Origin: Angiostrongylus vasorum
Taxonomy: Eukaryota; Nematoda; Chromadorea; Rhabditida; Metastrongylidae
Assembly (NCBI GenBank): GCA_018806985.1
Contig: JADANN010000434.1
Location: 2,006,977 to 2,070,976 of the forward strand
Direction: 5' to 3'
DNA length: 64,000 bases
This document shows positions 23,610 to 35,900 of the stretch, in pieces (position 1 is the first letter of the stretch; each line of letters begins with the position of its first letter). Under the pieces are notes generated by a model. The model saw only the letters and a list, made by a program, of their open reading frames with translations, was not told the DNA's origin and ran no database searches. The position numbers and the translations under genes are program-made.

Positions 23610-24429
23610 TACCCTTTTAATGTTTTTAAACTGTAGACCACTGAACCTGATACAATAAGTAAAACTCCTTTCGTTTTATTTTGGATTAAAGAATTGATTC
23701 AGGACTTTACTCATAGAGCTTGGATGTTACCGTTCCAATGATTTTTCATGATTGTTGCTTTTTTCTCATCAATGCATGAAGCCAACTAAATTTAAAAAAT
23801 CTCTTTAGGAATTCCATTGGATAGAGGGGTGGGGCGTGGCTACGTCGTTACAATGAGATTAAGGGCGGCATCTCTTATCTCAGCGGCTGAAGTGGTTGAG
23901 TATTTAATTCCGTAAAACTCATCCGTAGCAGAAACATTGGCACTAATCTGTCGGCTCGGTCATAAATGAGTGCGATTTCTCGTACGCCCTTCGAGAAAGA
24001 ATGACACCTGTGTTCGAAATTAGTCTCTACGGCGATGTTTCCCAGAAGAACTTCTCCAAATGCAGCAGATAATTTTCCAGAATTTAAGCAATCCATGTCC
24101 GCTCCACTGGAGGTCTCGATTGATTTCAGCTATAGACTGCTTACCTTAGTTATCTCCACTCGTAGATGGTCTTGTCACATATAAGAACACGTGAGAACTC
24201 GGTCACCGCTACCTCTGTCAAATGAATAGGCGAAAAACTCGTCCACTATCAATCTTATGCGCTTTGATAGATTTTGGTGCCTATTACTGATGTTGTTTCT
24301 TTATAACATTCTTTTAGAACTTTTAGTACGAGTTTTACATAGTTTCACAAAATTCCTTTAGTAGTCAATGCTATTTTCAAAATACTGTGAGAACGTCTTT
24401 CGGTGTTTGTCCAACAAATTGTGTATTTT
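23610..24429. other. No gene recognised
   Basis: No repeat match or coding signal. Confidence 0.5.
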
Positions 24430-24690
24430 ACACAGCTTTTTTCAAATGTCGTAGAAACGCCGTAGCTTGCCTATATCCAAGATTTCAAAGAGGATCGACT
24501 GTACCAACATTCTACGAGGTACATAAGGAAGGCGAAATCCTGAAGTAGCAGCAGAACTGACAGTCGAAATGTCCGAAGACCTTTACGGGCGATGAATGCG
24601 AGTAGAACGAATCGAATGCGAGATGCGCTGTGATCCTCACAATAGATGTGATAATGGGTCACGTAAAATTTAAAAAAAATCTTAGATGTC
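24430..24690 (+). repeat. SINE family D body
   Basis: AAGAGGATCGACTGTACCAA, AGTAGCAGCAGAACTGACAG, AGAACGAATCGAATGCGAGA. Head missing. Confidence 0.6.
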
Positions 24691-24894
24691 AAGCTTAGCG
24701 CTTAGGGAGGGACAACAGGAAGTCTACTTTAGTGGAACCCTTATCGTCGTCCAGAGTGTTTTGATGGTGATGTGCTTAGCAGATTGAAATGTTCCAGAAC
24801 GAGTTCTTGCATCTTTGTTTTTGAGACCTCATAATTAAATCTCGGCTGTCAAGAAAGCTACCGTCTTTAACCTTTTTTATTTACTGCATACTCT

Positions 24895-25005
24895 TTTTAA
24901 TGCCAGGGTATACTGCGGAATATAACTTCTATGATGCTGAGGTATTTGCAAAAGTCCGGTCCCGCTGACGGGCGATTGCTGATGGTAGTGACGGATAGAA
25001 CTATT
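24895..25005 (-). repeat. SINE family B, internally deleted
   Basis: GCCAGGGTATACTGCGGAAT and GAGGTATTTGCAAAAGTCCG are joined directly to the far block CCCGCTGACGGGCGATTGCT; the tRNA-like head is absent. Confidence 0.6.
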
Positions 25006-25009
25006 TAAG

Positions 25010-25529
25010 CTATGGCATAAATCACAATTTCATTTTGTGTTTTACAAGTGCAGAGCATTAGATCTATCCTCTTCCTCATGATTTTTGTAGAACAACGTAG
25101 AAAAAATTCCGGGAATATTCAACTTGTGAAGTCAGCAGTTTGAAGCCGACTAAAGCACTAAGTTAGATATCCGCCATAATGCTCAAAACCTTTAGTATTA
25201 GAAGAAAATCACCCTGATCATTTGCTGAACGCTCAAATTCAGTCGATCAACTTGGGAAAAGCAACTGAAGAGGTTTTAGAAACTGACGCTTTTTGAGTCA
25301 GATGGCACACTTTCAGTCATATATGGTAAGGAATCTAAAATAACTACGACTAGTAGTATCCACCTGATTATGATCGAGCTTCCATACTAAAAAAAATGGA
25401 GTGCGTGTAGGAGAAAATAACTTCATCACGAGCGCATATTGCTACAGGAATTGCCTGGGTAGAAGGTTTCTTCCGATCCATGATATTACGTACGTTTTGA
25501 AGGCAAGGCCTGGGAAAGCTCTACTGGAA
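25010..25529. other. No gene recognised
   Basis: No open frame above 60 codons. Confidence 0.5.
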
Positions 25530-25689
25530 CTCTTGCAGAATTCTGAAGGGAGTCATATAAAGCAGCATCCATAAAGAAGAATAAACGCAAAAGCTAATCC
25601 AAAACTTAAATCCGAGGGTGATGGTGGCCAGGAAACGAATCGAATAGAAAACGTGATGAAATCGGCACAGTATGTGATGTATGATATTG
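25530..25689 (+). repeat. SINE family D body fragment
   Basis: GCCAGGAAACGAATCGAATA and GATGAAATCGGCACAGTATG; ends against a family C copy. Confidence 0.5.
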
Positions 25690-26062
25690 GATACTTCCAT
25701 GACCAGTCCTCACTGGTTGTGCGGGTTCCAGCATAATCTTTACTTTTTCGGAGTTGTGGTGGTTTAGCCAACGTGGTTCCCTGGAGTCCAGAGGTCAGCT
25801 TGTCCAAAGTCTGCCCCAGGTATCCACCACCACAGGCAGTCGCCGGCCTTTCTGGATCAGAGGAAGGTTTGCCACCATGCGCATACCAAGGCGGTAGTGG
25901 ATTCTGGTACTGGCTTACTCTTAGCTAGGCTTCCTGATGGAAACTCCGGACTCCTTCTCAGCTTGGGAGACCCTGCCGGGAAGACGAATCTCCGCGCTGT
26001 ACATCGCCGCCCGACACCCAGGAACACCTCCCAGCCACGATGAGGCGGTAAACCGTTGGGAG
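25690..26062 (-). repeat. Family C repeat copy
   Basis: From CCAGTCCTCACTGGTTGTGC to GATGAGGCGGTAAACCGTTG; lacks the GTATCAA tail. Confidence 0.82.
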
Positions 26063-26682
26063 GGATGTATGATTATGTAAATTTAAAAAGTTGAGTTAAT
26101 TGTTCTATACTATGGGAGATCCGTTTCCATTCGATTTGTGAAAATGACTGCAACGTTTGGAAAAAAGCAGTCCCTTTTTTGTTTTCCCATGCGGCTCTTA
26201 AGCGAGTTATATTTGGATACGTTGTCGAATATGTCAAATATATAATTCTAGAGTTGTGAAAAGATTCACGTTCTGATGGCAATAATAAAAGATAATTAAT
26301 GAATAGAAATGGCGAGTTGCTACAAGTGCCTACATGAAGAGGAATTAAACTCACCCGGAACTGAAATATCTCACCTTCCATCTCACAACATTCCTCATAG
26401 GACTGATGAGGTTCGTCGTATTGCGAATTGGTCACAGCAAAGAGCGCTAATCAAGCTCTATAGCTGTTTTCTGGATAGAGGGAAATTCTCGTCTTTTCTC
26501 TTCCACGATGAAGCGCGGTATCAAATGGCATCTACATGTTGTTGGCAGCTGAAAATGCTGGGTTTGCAAAAGGCTCCACATCCTCTATAAAGCAGAAAAG
26601 TTGCGCCATCTTGTTTGTTCTTTTTACTTCTCCCCAAGTGGGAAACATTCTCTTCGAAATTTCTTTCTTTCCCAGCGTCAAG
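26063..26682. other. Low-support open frames on both strands
   Basis: 26309-26590 (+, 93 codons, starting MASCYKCLHEEEL) and 26073-26435 (-, 120 codons) overlap. Neither shows a recognisable domain; one could be a real small exon. Confidence 0.3.
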
Positions 26683-26972
26683 GGGGCGCGTGTGGCGCAG
26701 TGGTTGGAGGCGCCACTGCGACACACACGTGTAGTCGATCCCAGCGCCCGTGGCTGGTGACCAAGTCTTCCATCCCTCCTGGGTCGCTAAATTGGCACCA
26801 GACTTGTCTGGGAGGATAGCAGCACTGGCTCGATACATCGGTAGGCCACCGCGAATCATTGTAAAGGCCAGATATGCATTCAATAACCTCCAACGATACT
26901 TAATGATGAAGTCGAATGCATGGCGCATCCCTCAGAGATTGATTAACGCCGAGAGCTCTTAGAGAGCTTTAT
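26683..26972 (+). repeat. SINE family A, full-length reference copy
   Basis: About 290 bases. The tRNA-like head has GCGCGTGTGGCGCAGTGGTT (A-box like) and GTAGTCGATCCC (B-box like), followed by a body with CCAGACTTGTCTGGGAGGAT, GGCCACCGCGAATCATTG, GCCAGATATGCATTCAA and a 3' end ATTAACGCCGAGAGC...TTTATC. It is flanked by a perfect 11-bp target-site duplication CCAGCGTCAAG at 26672-26682 and 26973-26983. No coding capacity; open frames across it are chance. Pol III transcription from the internal boxes is the expected mode. Confidence 0.88.
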
Positions 26973-27253
26973 CCAGCGTCAAGAAACTTTAACCGACACT
27001 CATGCACACCGTTGACTCACAGCCTCAGCAGTTTTAGGGAATGAAAATATCACGGATACAAATGAAGTCTTCTTTAATTTAATTTAGGTAGATGAAGGAA
27101 CTTTGAAAGGGCTCTATTGATTTTCGATACATAAATAAAATGTCTTTTATAAGTTTGGAGTTAAGCCTGTAGCAATACAAATTTTTATGTGCGTTTTACT
27201 TTAACGAACGGCCATGGTGCTACTTTTATTCCTTTTTTTGAAAGTTGTCTATT

Positions 27254-27527
27254 CACGCATATATCGCAGTGGCTAGAGGTTTCCTGCAATATACTCGCGC
27301 CCTTTGGTTTCGATCCCGCTCCTCAGGCTCATCAAACCTTCTATCTCTTCGGGTTTGGCAGTTATTATCAGACTTCTCTGGGAGAATTACAGCACTGGCT
27401 TGATACATCATCGAGACACAATGTATAGGGCAGGTATGCATTCTATCAACACGAAACTATTCTCGATGAAGTTGAATGCATGGCGCTCCATTCAGAGCCA
27501 GGAGGCATCAATGCCAAAAGCTTTATT
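27254..27527 (+). repeat. SINE family A copy, decayed
   Basis: Head GCATATATCGCAGTGGCTAG with GTTTCGATCCCGC; body CAGACTTCTCTGGGAGAATT; 3' end GCATCAATGCCAAAAGCTTT. Diverged throughout. Confidence 0.65.
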
Positions 27528-27529
27528 CT

Positions 27530-27969
27530 TTGTCCTTTACCAATCCATCTATCTACTTTGTATATGACGACCTTAGGATCCCTAAGAAACCAAAAAAGTT
27601 AGGAAATGGTGACTTTCCACTCGAATCTGCCAATCTAAACAGAAAATATAAAACTGTAGTGAAGTAGCATCGTCTTCATACGGGATCAGCTTCACCGTCG
27701 CGCTACCATTTTGGCTATTCAGAAACATGTGAGGATAGGGCCACTCTCCTAAAGATCCTTAGGTATTGATATCACAATGGAAGTGAAAATCGTGGCTCTT
27801 GTTACGTTGCAGTGCCATTCATAGCCAACCATGCAGCACTGTTATGCTTCACCGTAGCTAGTTTAGCTACTTACAAGAAGCCAGGATGTGTTGTTAAGTG
27901 ACGGTGACGTAGCCATCTAGCTTGAGTTCCAGATAAAAGCAAAGAAGTCGTTATCATTTGGGCGATCCT
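27530..27969. other. No gene recognised
   Basis: Pre-insertion flank of the RTE element; no repeat match. Confidence 0.45.
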
Positions 27970-27980
27970 ACTAAGTGATC

Positions 27981-30900
27981 CACGGATCTCCCTCATATGA
28001 GGAATCTCGAGCCGGTTAGTGGCAAGGTTACGTGGCTGCTAGGCGTATTCATGCATGCGTGTGTGGGTGCGTTCTCGCTTATGCGGATTGTATTCTAAGA
28101 GTCAGTTCGGCCACAAGCCTGCGATCAAGTGACAGGGAAGTATATGCGAGGCGGTTAAGAGTCGCCTCCAACAAATAAGCTCCATGTCCACTCTGGGAGA
28201 GCCTGGCAAGCTACCCGTGAATATACACAGCGCCCACGTTCAAAGCCCAGCAACCTATGCGTGGGTATCAAAATGCTAAACACAGTAAAAAAAAACCGGG
28301 CCATTCCCCTGACCCCGAAAGAGCCCCAATTTCGCAGCGTTTGGTAGGACGAGTCCGTAGAGGCTGCCAAAATCTCAGGGCCAACGGAAGCTGCCTGGAT
28401 TACAAAAAACTATGGTGACGATCTGTACCTACAATACACGTGCACTTGCATCCGAGTCCTCGATAGAAGACTTGTTCATGCAAGCAAGAAAGACAAGGTA
28501 CGACGTCATTGGCCTGGCCGAGACGAAAAGGCGCCACCCTTTCAACACCGTCCATGACACCGGAGAAGAAATGTTTCTCGGAACATTCGAGAGTAGAGGA
28601 GGCGGCGGCGTCGCCGTTCTGGTCAACATGAGTTTGTCCATGAATATTGATTCATTCGAACACCTTGCAACCCGAATCGGACGTTTACGATTAAAAAAGA
28701 TGTGGATCAATACTGGCTTTTGACAATCTTCGTCGTTTACGCGCAGACATCAAACCATGACGAAGAAGAAGTCGAGGCGTCCTATTTATATGGACTTGGA
28801 GAAGTTTTACAGAGAAGACCATACATTCTTCAAGGTCATCAATGGAGATTTTAACGCCAAGATTGGACCAAGAAGAACGTCTGAAGAACGTCACACTGGG
28901 ACCCACGGATTGGAATGGAACGAAAAGGGGTGAGCGGCTGTCTAAGTTTATCATGGCGACCAAGACCATCCATGGTAACTCGCAATTCCAGAGGCCCCCA
29001 CCAACAACGCTGGACGTAGAAGTCTCCCAATGGAGAGTGCCATAACGAAACAGACCACATCATAGTAAATAGAAGGTTTTGCCTAACCGATGTCGCTATT
29101 GTCCCAAAATTCTACACGGGATCAGACCATCGCCTTCTTCGTGCGAAGATTCTATTTCTTGCAGGAAGGGACGAAAAAAGCCGCTAAATTCAAAAACCGA
29201 AGTCCCAGAACCACCGTAAACTGGGACTTATTCAATTCGTTAGTCAGCTGTTGGGAAGATGCCGTTGTCGATAACATCAACGAAGAATGCGATCAGCTCA
29301 TTCAACATCTCCACGTTAGCGCTATGAAAGCTGAGAGTTCGAAAAGTCACCAAGCAGACGTCTGGTCTCCAGAAACACTCGAGCTGATACGCCAGCGTGG
29401 AATCGCACGACGCTGCAGGCAACCGCGAACTAACGTCCGAATTTGCAAAACAATGCAGACAGGCGATAAAAGACGATCCTAAAGAGAGAAAGAGCAGCAT
29501 TAATGGTCGAAGCTGCAGAAGCCTGGGAAAAGCATTCGCAAAGCCCACCGAAGCTTCGCCAGTTACAAGACAAAGATAACTGCACTCCGACGCCCAGACG
29601 GAGCAGTTACAGCGTCCAGAAAGGCAATGGAGAAAGATCATTCACGAATACTACTCAGATCTCTTCGACAGTCATGTCCCACGTCCCGTCATATGAAATA
29701 AAGGAGGATAGATATGTTGTACCACCCGTTCTCCCTTTCCGAAAATCCGACATGCCATTTCGTCGGTGAAAAATCGAAACAGCACCAGGTCCGGACAGGA
29801 TAAGATCAGAACACCTGAAGAACCTTCCGCCAGTCCCTCGTAAACACACTGGCTCGGCTGTTCACACGTAACTGTCTGAATGCAAGGTCTCTACTCAGTG
29901 GAAGACCAGCAAGACCGTGTTATTGTTCAAGAAGGGTGACGTCAACGCGATAGAGGCAACTATAGTCTAATCAGCTTGCTGTCTGCCGTCATACAAACTT
30001 TTCACTCGAGTCATCCTAAACAGGGATTGGCAGAACACTGGACGAAGGGCAGCCATGTGAGCAAGCAGGGTTTCGAAAGAGGATTTAGCTACGATGGACC
30101 ACATCCACATGATAACAAGACTCATCGAAGTATCGCGAGAGTACAAAAGACCGCTCTGTCTCACTTTCATCGATTTACAGAAGGCCTTTGATTCAAATGA
30201 GATAGAAGCAGTCATGGAAGCCCTTGATAGTCAAGGAGTCCCTACTCAGTACATAAAGATTCTTCGTGAGCTGTACAAAAATTTTCACAACCAAAGATAT
30301 CACCATTCTACAACGATATTAACATTGACGTCAAAAGAGGAGTTAGGCAAGGAGATACCATCTGCCAATGATTTACTGCCACCCTCCAGAACATCATGCG
30401 AACATTAGAATGGGATAATATGGGAGTGAAAATCGATGGTCGGCAGTTAAATCATCTTCGCTTTGCTGATGACGTCGTCGTTATAATACCAAACATTATG
30501 CAAGCGGAACGATATGCTTTCCGACTTTGATAGAGCCTGTGGAAAGATTGGTCTTCAAGTAAATCTCACAAAAACGATGTTCATGAAGAACGGATTGGTT
30601 TCGCATGCCCCCATTCTCGCTCAAAGGAACGAATATCTCCGAATGCTCCAGTTATGCCTATCTAGATCGGGAAATCAATATAATGAACGACTTAGCGCCA
30701 GAGCTGAGCAGAAGGAAATGAGCGGCTTGGGCAGCTTTCAAGAGCATCGAGGATGTAGCGAAGAGAACAAAGAACACCCGACTCCGTGCCCACCTTTTCG
30801 ACTCAACGGTACTTCCTGCCCTAACGTATGCGTCAAAAAACCTGGTCGCTGCGTAAGCAGGATGAAAGATCCCTCAGCGTTATCGAACGCGCAGTCGAAA

Positions 30901-31289
30901 GGACGATGCTAGGAGTATCCCGTTTCACACAAGTAAGGGAAGGGATCCGAGGCTCTGACCTGCGTCAACGATCAAAAATGAAAGATGCCGTTCTGTACGC
31001 CAAACAGTCGAATATAAAGTGGGCCGGACACGTAATACGTATGTATGACAATCGATGGGCAAGAGCCGTTAGTGACTGGATTCATCGGGATGTGAAACGT
31101 ATTGCAGGAAGGCCACCGACTCGATGGTCAGGCTTCTTCACGAAGAGCCTAGAAGATATGATGCTCGACGAATGCCTAGAGTGAGCAGAACCCACTGGGC
31201 TATTCTTGCACGCGACAGGGAAAAATGGAAGATTTACTGGCGCCCGCTCAGAGTCAGTCGATGATCAACGGGACTACAGGTGACAGGTG
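27981..31289 (+). mobile_element. RTE-type non-LTR retrotransposon, nearly full length
   Basis: About 3.3 kb, the usual RTE length, bounded by an 11-bp direct repeat ACTAAGTGATC at 27970-27980 and 31290-31300, read as the target-site duplication. It has a 5' leader of about 430 bases, one long but broken reading frame with apurinic-type endonuclease and reverse transcriptase, and a very short 3' tail with a small ACAGGTG repeat instead of poly(A), as is usual for RTE elements. It lies 0.7 kb upstream of candidate TRPM exon 2. Confidence 0.9.
28412..31264 (+). pseudogene. RTE ORF: endonuclease plus reverse transcriptase, multiply frameshifted
   Basis: Starts at ATGGTGACGATCTG with CTYNTRALASESSIEDLF and DVIGLAETKRR, the N-terminal motifs of the AP-type endonuclease (the Glu of AETK is a metal ligand). 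NGDFNAKIG (near 28846) and SDHRLL (near 29120) are later endonuclease motifs. The RT follows with LCLTFIDLQKAFDS (30157) and LRFADDVVVI (30460; FADD is the catalytic box). The C-terminus has KWAGHVIRM and HWAILARDREKW typical of RTE-1/BovB-like proteins. Several frame changes and stops interrupt it (for example after 28723 and around 29482, 29769 and 30408), so this copy is unlikely to be autonomous. An intact copy would make its own cDNA by target-primed reverse transcription. Confidence 0.9.
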
Positions 31290-31304
31290 ACTAAGTGATC
31301 AGGG

Positions 31305-31645
31305 AGCGGATAGCGTACTGGTAGGAATACCGATCATCACGGGCACGATGCTGGTTCGATGACGCCCCCCGGTTCACTAGGCCTTTAATTCCTTCGTGGT
31401 CGGAAGTAAATCCCCTTTACGCAATCAAACTGGGAGCAATCTAGTTCGGCTTTCTCAACTCGAGGGAAAATCGACTCGACAAGCATTCTACGAAATTCGA
31501 GATGAAATGAAAATCCTCGAACCGCAACAGAAGCCACGCGTAAAAGTCGGGAGACCTTCGTGAATGACGGATGCGAGGAGACGAATCGAATGTGAGAAGT
31601 GTTGAGATCCGGTCGCTTAAAAATACCTGAGTGATCAACCACTAT
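31305..31645 (+). repeat. SINE family D copy
   Basis: Head GCGGATAGCGTACTGGTAGG and GATGCTGGTTCGATGACGCC; body AAAATCGACTCGACAAGCAT, AAATCCTCGAACCGCAACAG, GGAGACGAATCGAATGTGAG. Starts five bases after the RTE target-site duplication. Confidence 0.68.
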
Positions 31646-31969
31646 TGTATTTCATAGTACATCGCAGTTCTGCACTCAGGGATACTCTCACCAAGAATAC
31701 TCAGACGATCTCATCCGTAAAACTTTGAAAATACTATTTTTCTGGTATCATTGAGAACAAGGACGCTAAAAGTTCACTTTTTCATAAGCAGTCTGTTGAA
31801 ATCTCGCTGAAATTGTCTGCTCAGAAATTCTTTTCCCATGATGCTCAGCAATACGAAGAATTACTATTTGTTTTAGTCATACGAATCTTCGGATCCAATC
31901 TATTGTTTCATGGAGGGCTAGTCAAACACTTCGTGTGCTTTCGTTCACTGCAACTCTTCTTCGTTTCAG

Positions 31970-32126
31970 GACGCTCTCTTTAGGAGGAGAAAAGCTGCAC
32001 GTGCCTCGGAATTCGTTTTGTGGTGGCAGCAACGTTGGCAAGTTGTCGTCAATGCGATCCAGTGAGAGCTCTAGAAAAAACACCTCTCGACTATTTGAGA
32101 ATCCAAATCTGTTCGCCAGAGCTCTG
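31970..32126 (+). CDS. Candidate N-terminal TRPM exon (exon 2), serine-rich
   Basis: Acceptor TCGTTTCAG and donor CTG|GTGAGG bound a 157-base open segment. The predicted peptide starts TLSLGGEKLHVPRNSF and continues with a Ser/Gly/Asn-rich tract and NTSRLFENPNLFARAL. It ends in phase 0, matching the phase-0 start of the [11 protein letters not shown] exon at 32876. It lies 0.7 kb upstream of that exon with no recognisable repeat between. The peptide has no family motif that I can name, so the assignment rests on splice sites, phase and position. Confidence 0.55.
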
Positions 32127-32875
32127 GTGAGGTATTTAACTGATCTTCTACCCATGTTTTTTCAATATTTTTCAGCTCCTGTTTTTTTCTGAGATTCTTG
32201 TCCCAGAATTTTTCAACTGTGTAGTTCCTGTATTGTACTTATAGTTGAAATCACGTGCACATTGAGTTTTAGGAGTCACTTCTACCTTCTATTGATATCT
32301 CAACAACCTCTTAAGGGGCTCTCGGTTCTTCTCCTATCGGCGTTTTAACTAATTTTTTGCATTTAATTTGCGTGTTCTCATAGGAATCGAATTTGCTGAA
32401 TACTGAATGATGCGTTTGTTAACTTAGTTTGGGCCAAATATGATGTTCGTCACTAAACAGCAGTCACAGTAATAATCTTATTTCTTTTTTCCATAAAAAT
32501 GGAATCCACGGAATTTCTGATGGTTCAACCCTAAGAAAATACCTTCGGAAAGTCACAAAATCAAAATCAATAGAAACTTTCTGAAGAAGAACAAGTAGGG
32601 CAAGTGACTTGTTTGGAAGAATTCGTTCCACTACTAATTTTATTAGTATTAAAAAGTGAAAATAATATCATTTCCACCGGTGAAAATAAAAAATTTCATG
32701 GTTAGGTATTCACAGTTAGACCAAGACTGGTTAGTAAGGAGTTGTAGTCATTGTTAGGACAGGGGTGGAGCACCTTTCAAGACGACGACCAATCAATCAT
32801 ACGAAGGTAGAATGTCGTTGTGGCGCGAACTATGCTTTATTATTTAGCAAGCGAATAAATTCATACCAATTTCAG
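32127..32875 (+). other. Probable TRPM intron, repeat-free
   Basis: Lies between candidate exon 2 and exon 3. Open frame continues upstream of exon 3 to 32765 by chance. Confidence 0.5.
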
Positions 32876-32965
32876 TCGGAGAAACTTACCGGTCCATGGA
32901 TCGAACACGCCTTCGAGAAACGAGAATGCATCAAATTCGTCGCTCAAAAGGATTTTCCAGACAGG
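32876..32965 (+). CDS. TRPM exon 3: WIE..F.KREC block
   Basis: Acceptor TTTCAG, donor AGG|GTAAGA. The peptide contains [17 protein letters not shown], the conserved opening block of TRPM N-termini (compare WIE-x-F-x-KREC-x-x-[FY] in the family). The exon is 90 bases and ends in phase 0, while the next recognised exon (34723) starts one base before a codon and needs two bases in front. Either a small exon is missed between them or there is one surplus base here, for example in the T run at 32953-32956. Confidence 0.85.
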
Positions 32966-35900
32966 GTAAGATTTCCCAGACACTCGTTCTTCACTAGACA
33001 TATATAACTGATACTTTTTGATTGGAAGTTCTAAGTAGCATAGATCACTATATACCTAATGCATGCCTACTGCGATTCATATCCATGCGATGTATTTTTT
33101 AAGACGTTCTCTTTTGGGAAAGGTCCACATTTCTGCACAGGTGATAATAACTATGAATCACAGCTTCACGTCTTCACTTTCAACGATGTACTTTTCCTTA
33201 TGCATGGTTCGATTTAGAAATCCTTCCAGTACAAAAAGTCAGTTTGGTTCAAAAAAATCAATGTACCTCTACCTATGGCGGATTTGAATATAGTGAACTA
33301 ACAGTCATTTGCGTGCGTGGCGCAGTGGTCGAAGGCGCCCTGCAACACGCGCGTGGATTCAATCCCCACGCTCCTGGTCCGCCAAGCCTTTCATTCCGCC
33401 GAGGTCGGCAAATTGGTACCAGACTCGTCTGGGAGGATAGCAGCACTGGCTCGGTATGCCACCGCGAGCCATTGTAAAGCCCAGATATGTATTCAGTCAC
33501 CTCCAAACAATGCTTAGTGATATCGAATACATGGGCCATCCCTCAGGGATTGATCATTGCCGAGAGTTTTATCCTTTATTTTATTAATATTCATTTGTTT
33601 GCTTGCTAAATGTTTATTTTTTGTGGAAAGTCTGAAATTGATGAAAGCCGTTACGTGAGCAAGATTGTTTTATTTCGTGATGATTTCAAAATCTCATTGA
33701 TTTCTTGGTTTAGCACTCCACATTATTCATAAACTTCCATATTTGCTTCACTTGTGAAGATGTGCAATGTGGTCATATCATTTCCCACTTACAAGGCTTT
33801 TGGCTGCAGTATTCCGTTCTTTAAGGAACGAGTAACATAGTAGTAGTGAGGTTGGCATAGACCCACGTCACCACGAGCACGGTGCTAGTTCAATTCCGCT
33901 CCAGACCAATCAAGTCTATCATCCGTCCGGGGGTGGGAACTTGGTACCGGGTTTGTCTGGAAAAATAAATACTGATATGCATTATATAAGGAGGAAATGG
34001 AACCTTGTGCTGAAAGGCTTTTAGTGACGTACATGCTACTTCTTTCATCTTTCAGCAATCTTGTCATATCTGGTACGAAAATAGCCTCAGGAATTCCACC
34101 CAAAAAAATGACAACTCCCGATCCTTCTGTGTGGGTCTACATTCACTTCATATTCTTGTAGCTTAAGGAGTGATAAACTGTTAACTATAATGGAAGAGTG
34201 TTCTAAGCGCCTGAATTCAAATGTTTAGTTTGAATACAATCCCTTTACTATGAACTCTTATGGTAAATATAGGTGCAGAATGTGGAAGGAAGTGTTTTCC
34301 TTTCCTTTGTGGTATGAAACAGAGATCTCTCAGAAATAAAGCGTCAACATTAAAAAATAGAAGTTGTTACTTTTTTCTTTCTTAAAGATAAAGAATGAGA
34401 AAGCTCTCGACGTTGATCAATCCCTGAGGGATCCGCCATGCATTCGACTTCATCAAGCATCGTTAGAGATGATTGAAAGCATATCTGGCATTTACAATGA
34501 TTCGCGGTGGCCTATCGGTGTACTGAGTCAGTCTTGCTATCCTAATAGACAGGTCTCGTTCCAATTCGCCGACCCAGAGAGAGGGAGGGCTTGGTGAGCC
34601 TGGGGCGTGAGATCGAATCCCAGTGTATTGCAGGGCACCTCTGTCCACTGCGCTACGAGTACCCACTATTTTCTTCTTTCTCTTGCTTTTTTTCCTTTTT
34701 GCTTGTAGAAATAATCATTCAGATGCGGTTGTGGGCGTGTGATGAAGGCCCATTCACAATTAGCGTTGTCACGATTTTCGGCGTTTACGTCGAACTGTCA
34801 GCTCGACGATACCAGCCCGTGGTCGATTGCTACGCACACCCAAACCTCACCGACTGATGCCTACGGCACCATCGTTTTTCAGGTTAGGGAATGCATAAGG
34901 GAAAACATCGAACGTTAGAGTCTTTTTTAAGAGCAATTTTGTTACTCGTTTTGCTTATCGTTGTATCAAATATCAAATATCGTAGCCGTTAGCGGTAAGA
35001 CGGCATTCGGTAAAATACCTCCCAATGGTTTACCGCCTCATCGTGGCTGGGAGGTCTTTCTGGGTGTCGGACTGCGATGTACAGCGGGGGCGTTCATCCC
35101 TCCGATAGGATCTCCCAAGTTGAGAACGAGTCCACCGTTTCCTTCAGGAAGCCTAGCTAAGAGTAAATCAATACCAGGATCCACCACCGTCCTGGTATCA
35201 AACTAGTCGCATGGTGGCAAATCTCCCTCTGATCCACAAGGGCGGCGACTATCTGTAGTGGTGACGACATGGGGCAGACTTTGGCCAGGCTGACCTGGGG
35301 ACTCCAGGGAGCTACAATGGCTTAACCAACAAATCTCCGAAAAGTGGTGATTATGCTGGGGCCCGCAGAACTAGTGATGACGGGCCGTTCAAGTATCAAG
35401 TATCAAGTAAGTGTTTGTTTTTTTTTGTTCTACTCTATTTTGTTTTTGTACACTATATTCTATAGCCTTTGAAATTAGAACAAGAATAAAAGTGTTGTTT
35501 TCAAACGGCTCATAGTATGAATATGATTAACTCAGAAGAAAAGTCATTAAGGGAGGTGCACATGCCCATAAAGCGCAGTTTATTCGTCTTGGTTACGATT
35601 CGGATCCAGAAAACATCATGTACCTCATGGAAAAGGCAAGTCAAACCCTACTATTGAGTCATCATTTTCAACATTTTTCGTCTACCGAATTTTTTAAAAC
35701 GCCAAACAAAATCTAAAATTCCAAAGGTCTTAGAAAAGCTGATAAACTCTAAAAGGTTATGTTTAGGTGTGGGGTCTACCACCACCACCTTTAGTGATCA
35801 CCGTACATGGCGGTATGGCAAATTTCGAGTAAGTTACCTGCTCCTTATTGCCTTTCCGTAGAGTTTTTTCCATTTTTCAAAGCTTAAAGTTTCAAACACT

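Noticed and set aside
26521..26928. 135-codon minus-strand open frame, the second longest in the window
   Set aside because: It runs antisense through the SINE A copy at 26683-26972; similar peptides appear at every SINE A copy in several frames, so it is a repeat translation, not a gene.
32765..32875. In-frame extension upstream of TRPM exon 3 with a CRCGA motif
   Set aside because: Tempting as the family cysteine block, but that block is found after WIE..KREC in exon 4 and a good acceptor lies at 32875.
34723..34857. Open frame beginning at the ATG inside exon 4
   Set aside because: The neighbouring frame carries the TRPM motifs CGCGR and PTDAYG; this one is a shadow.
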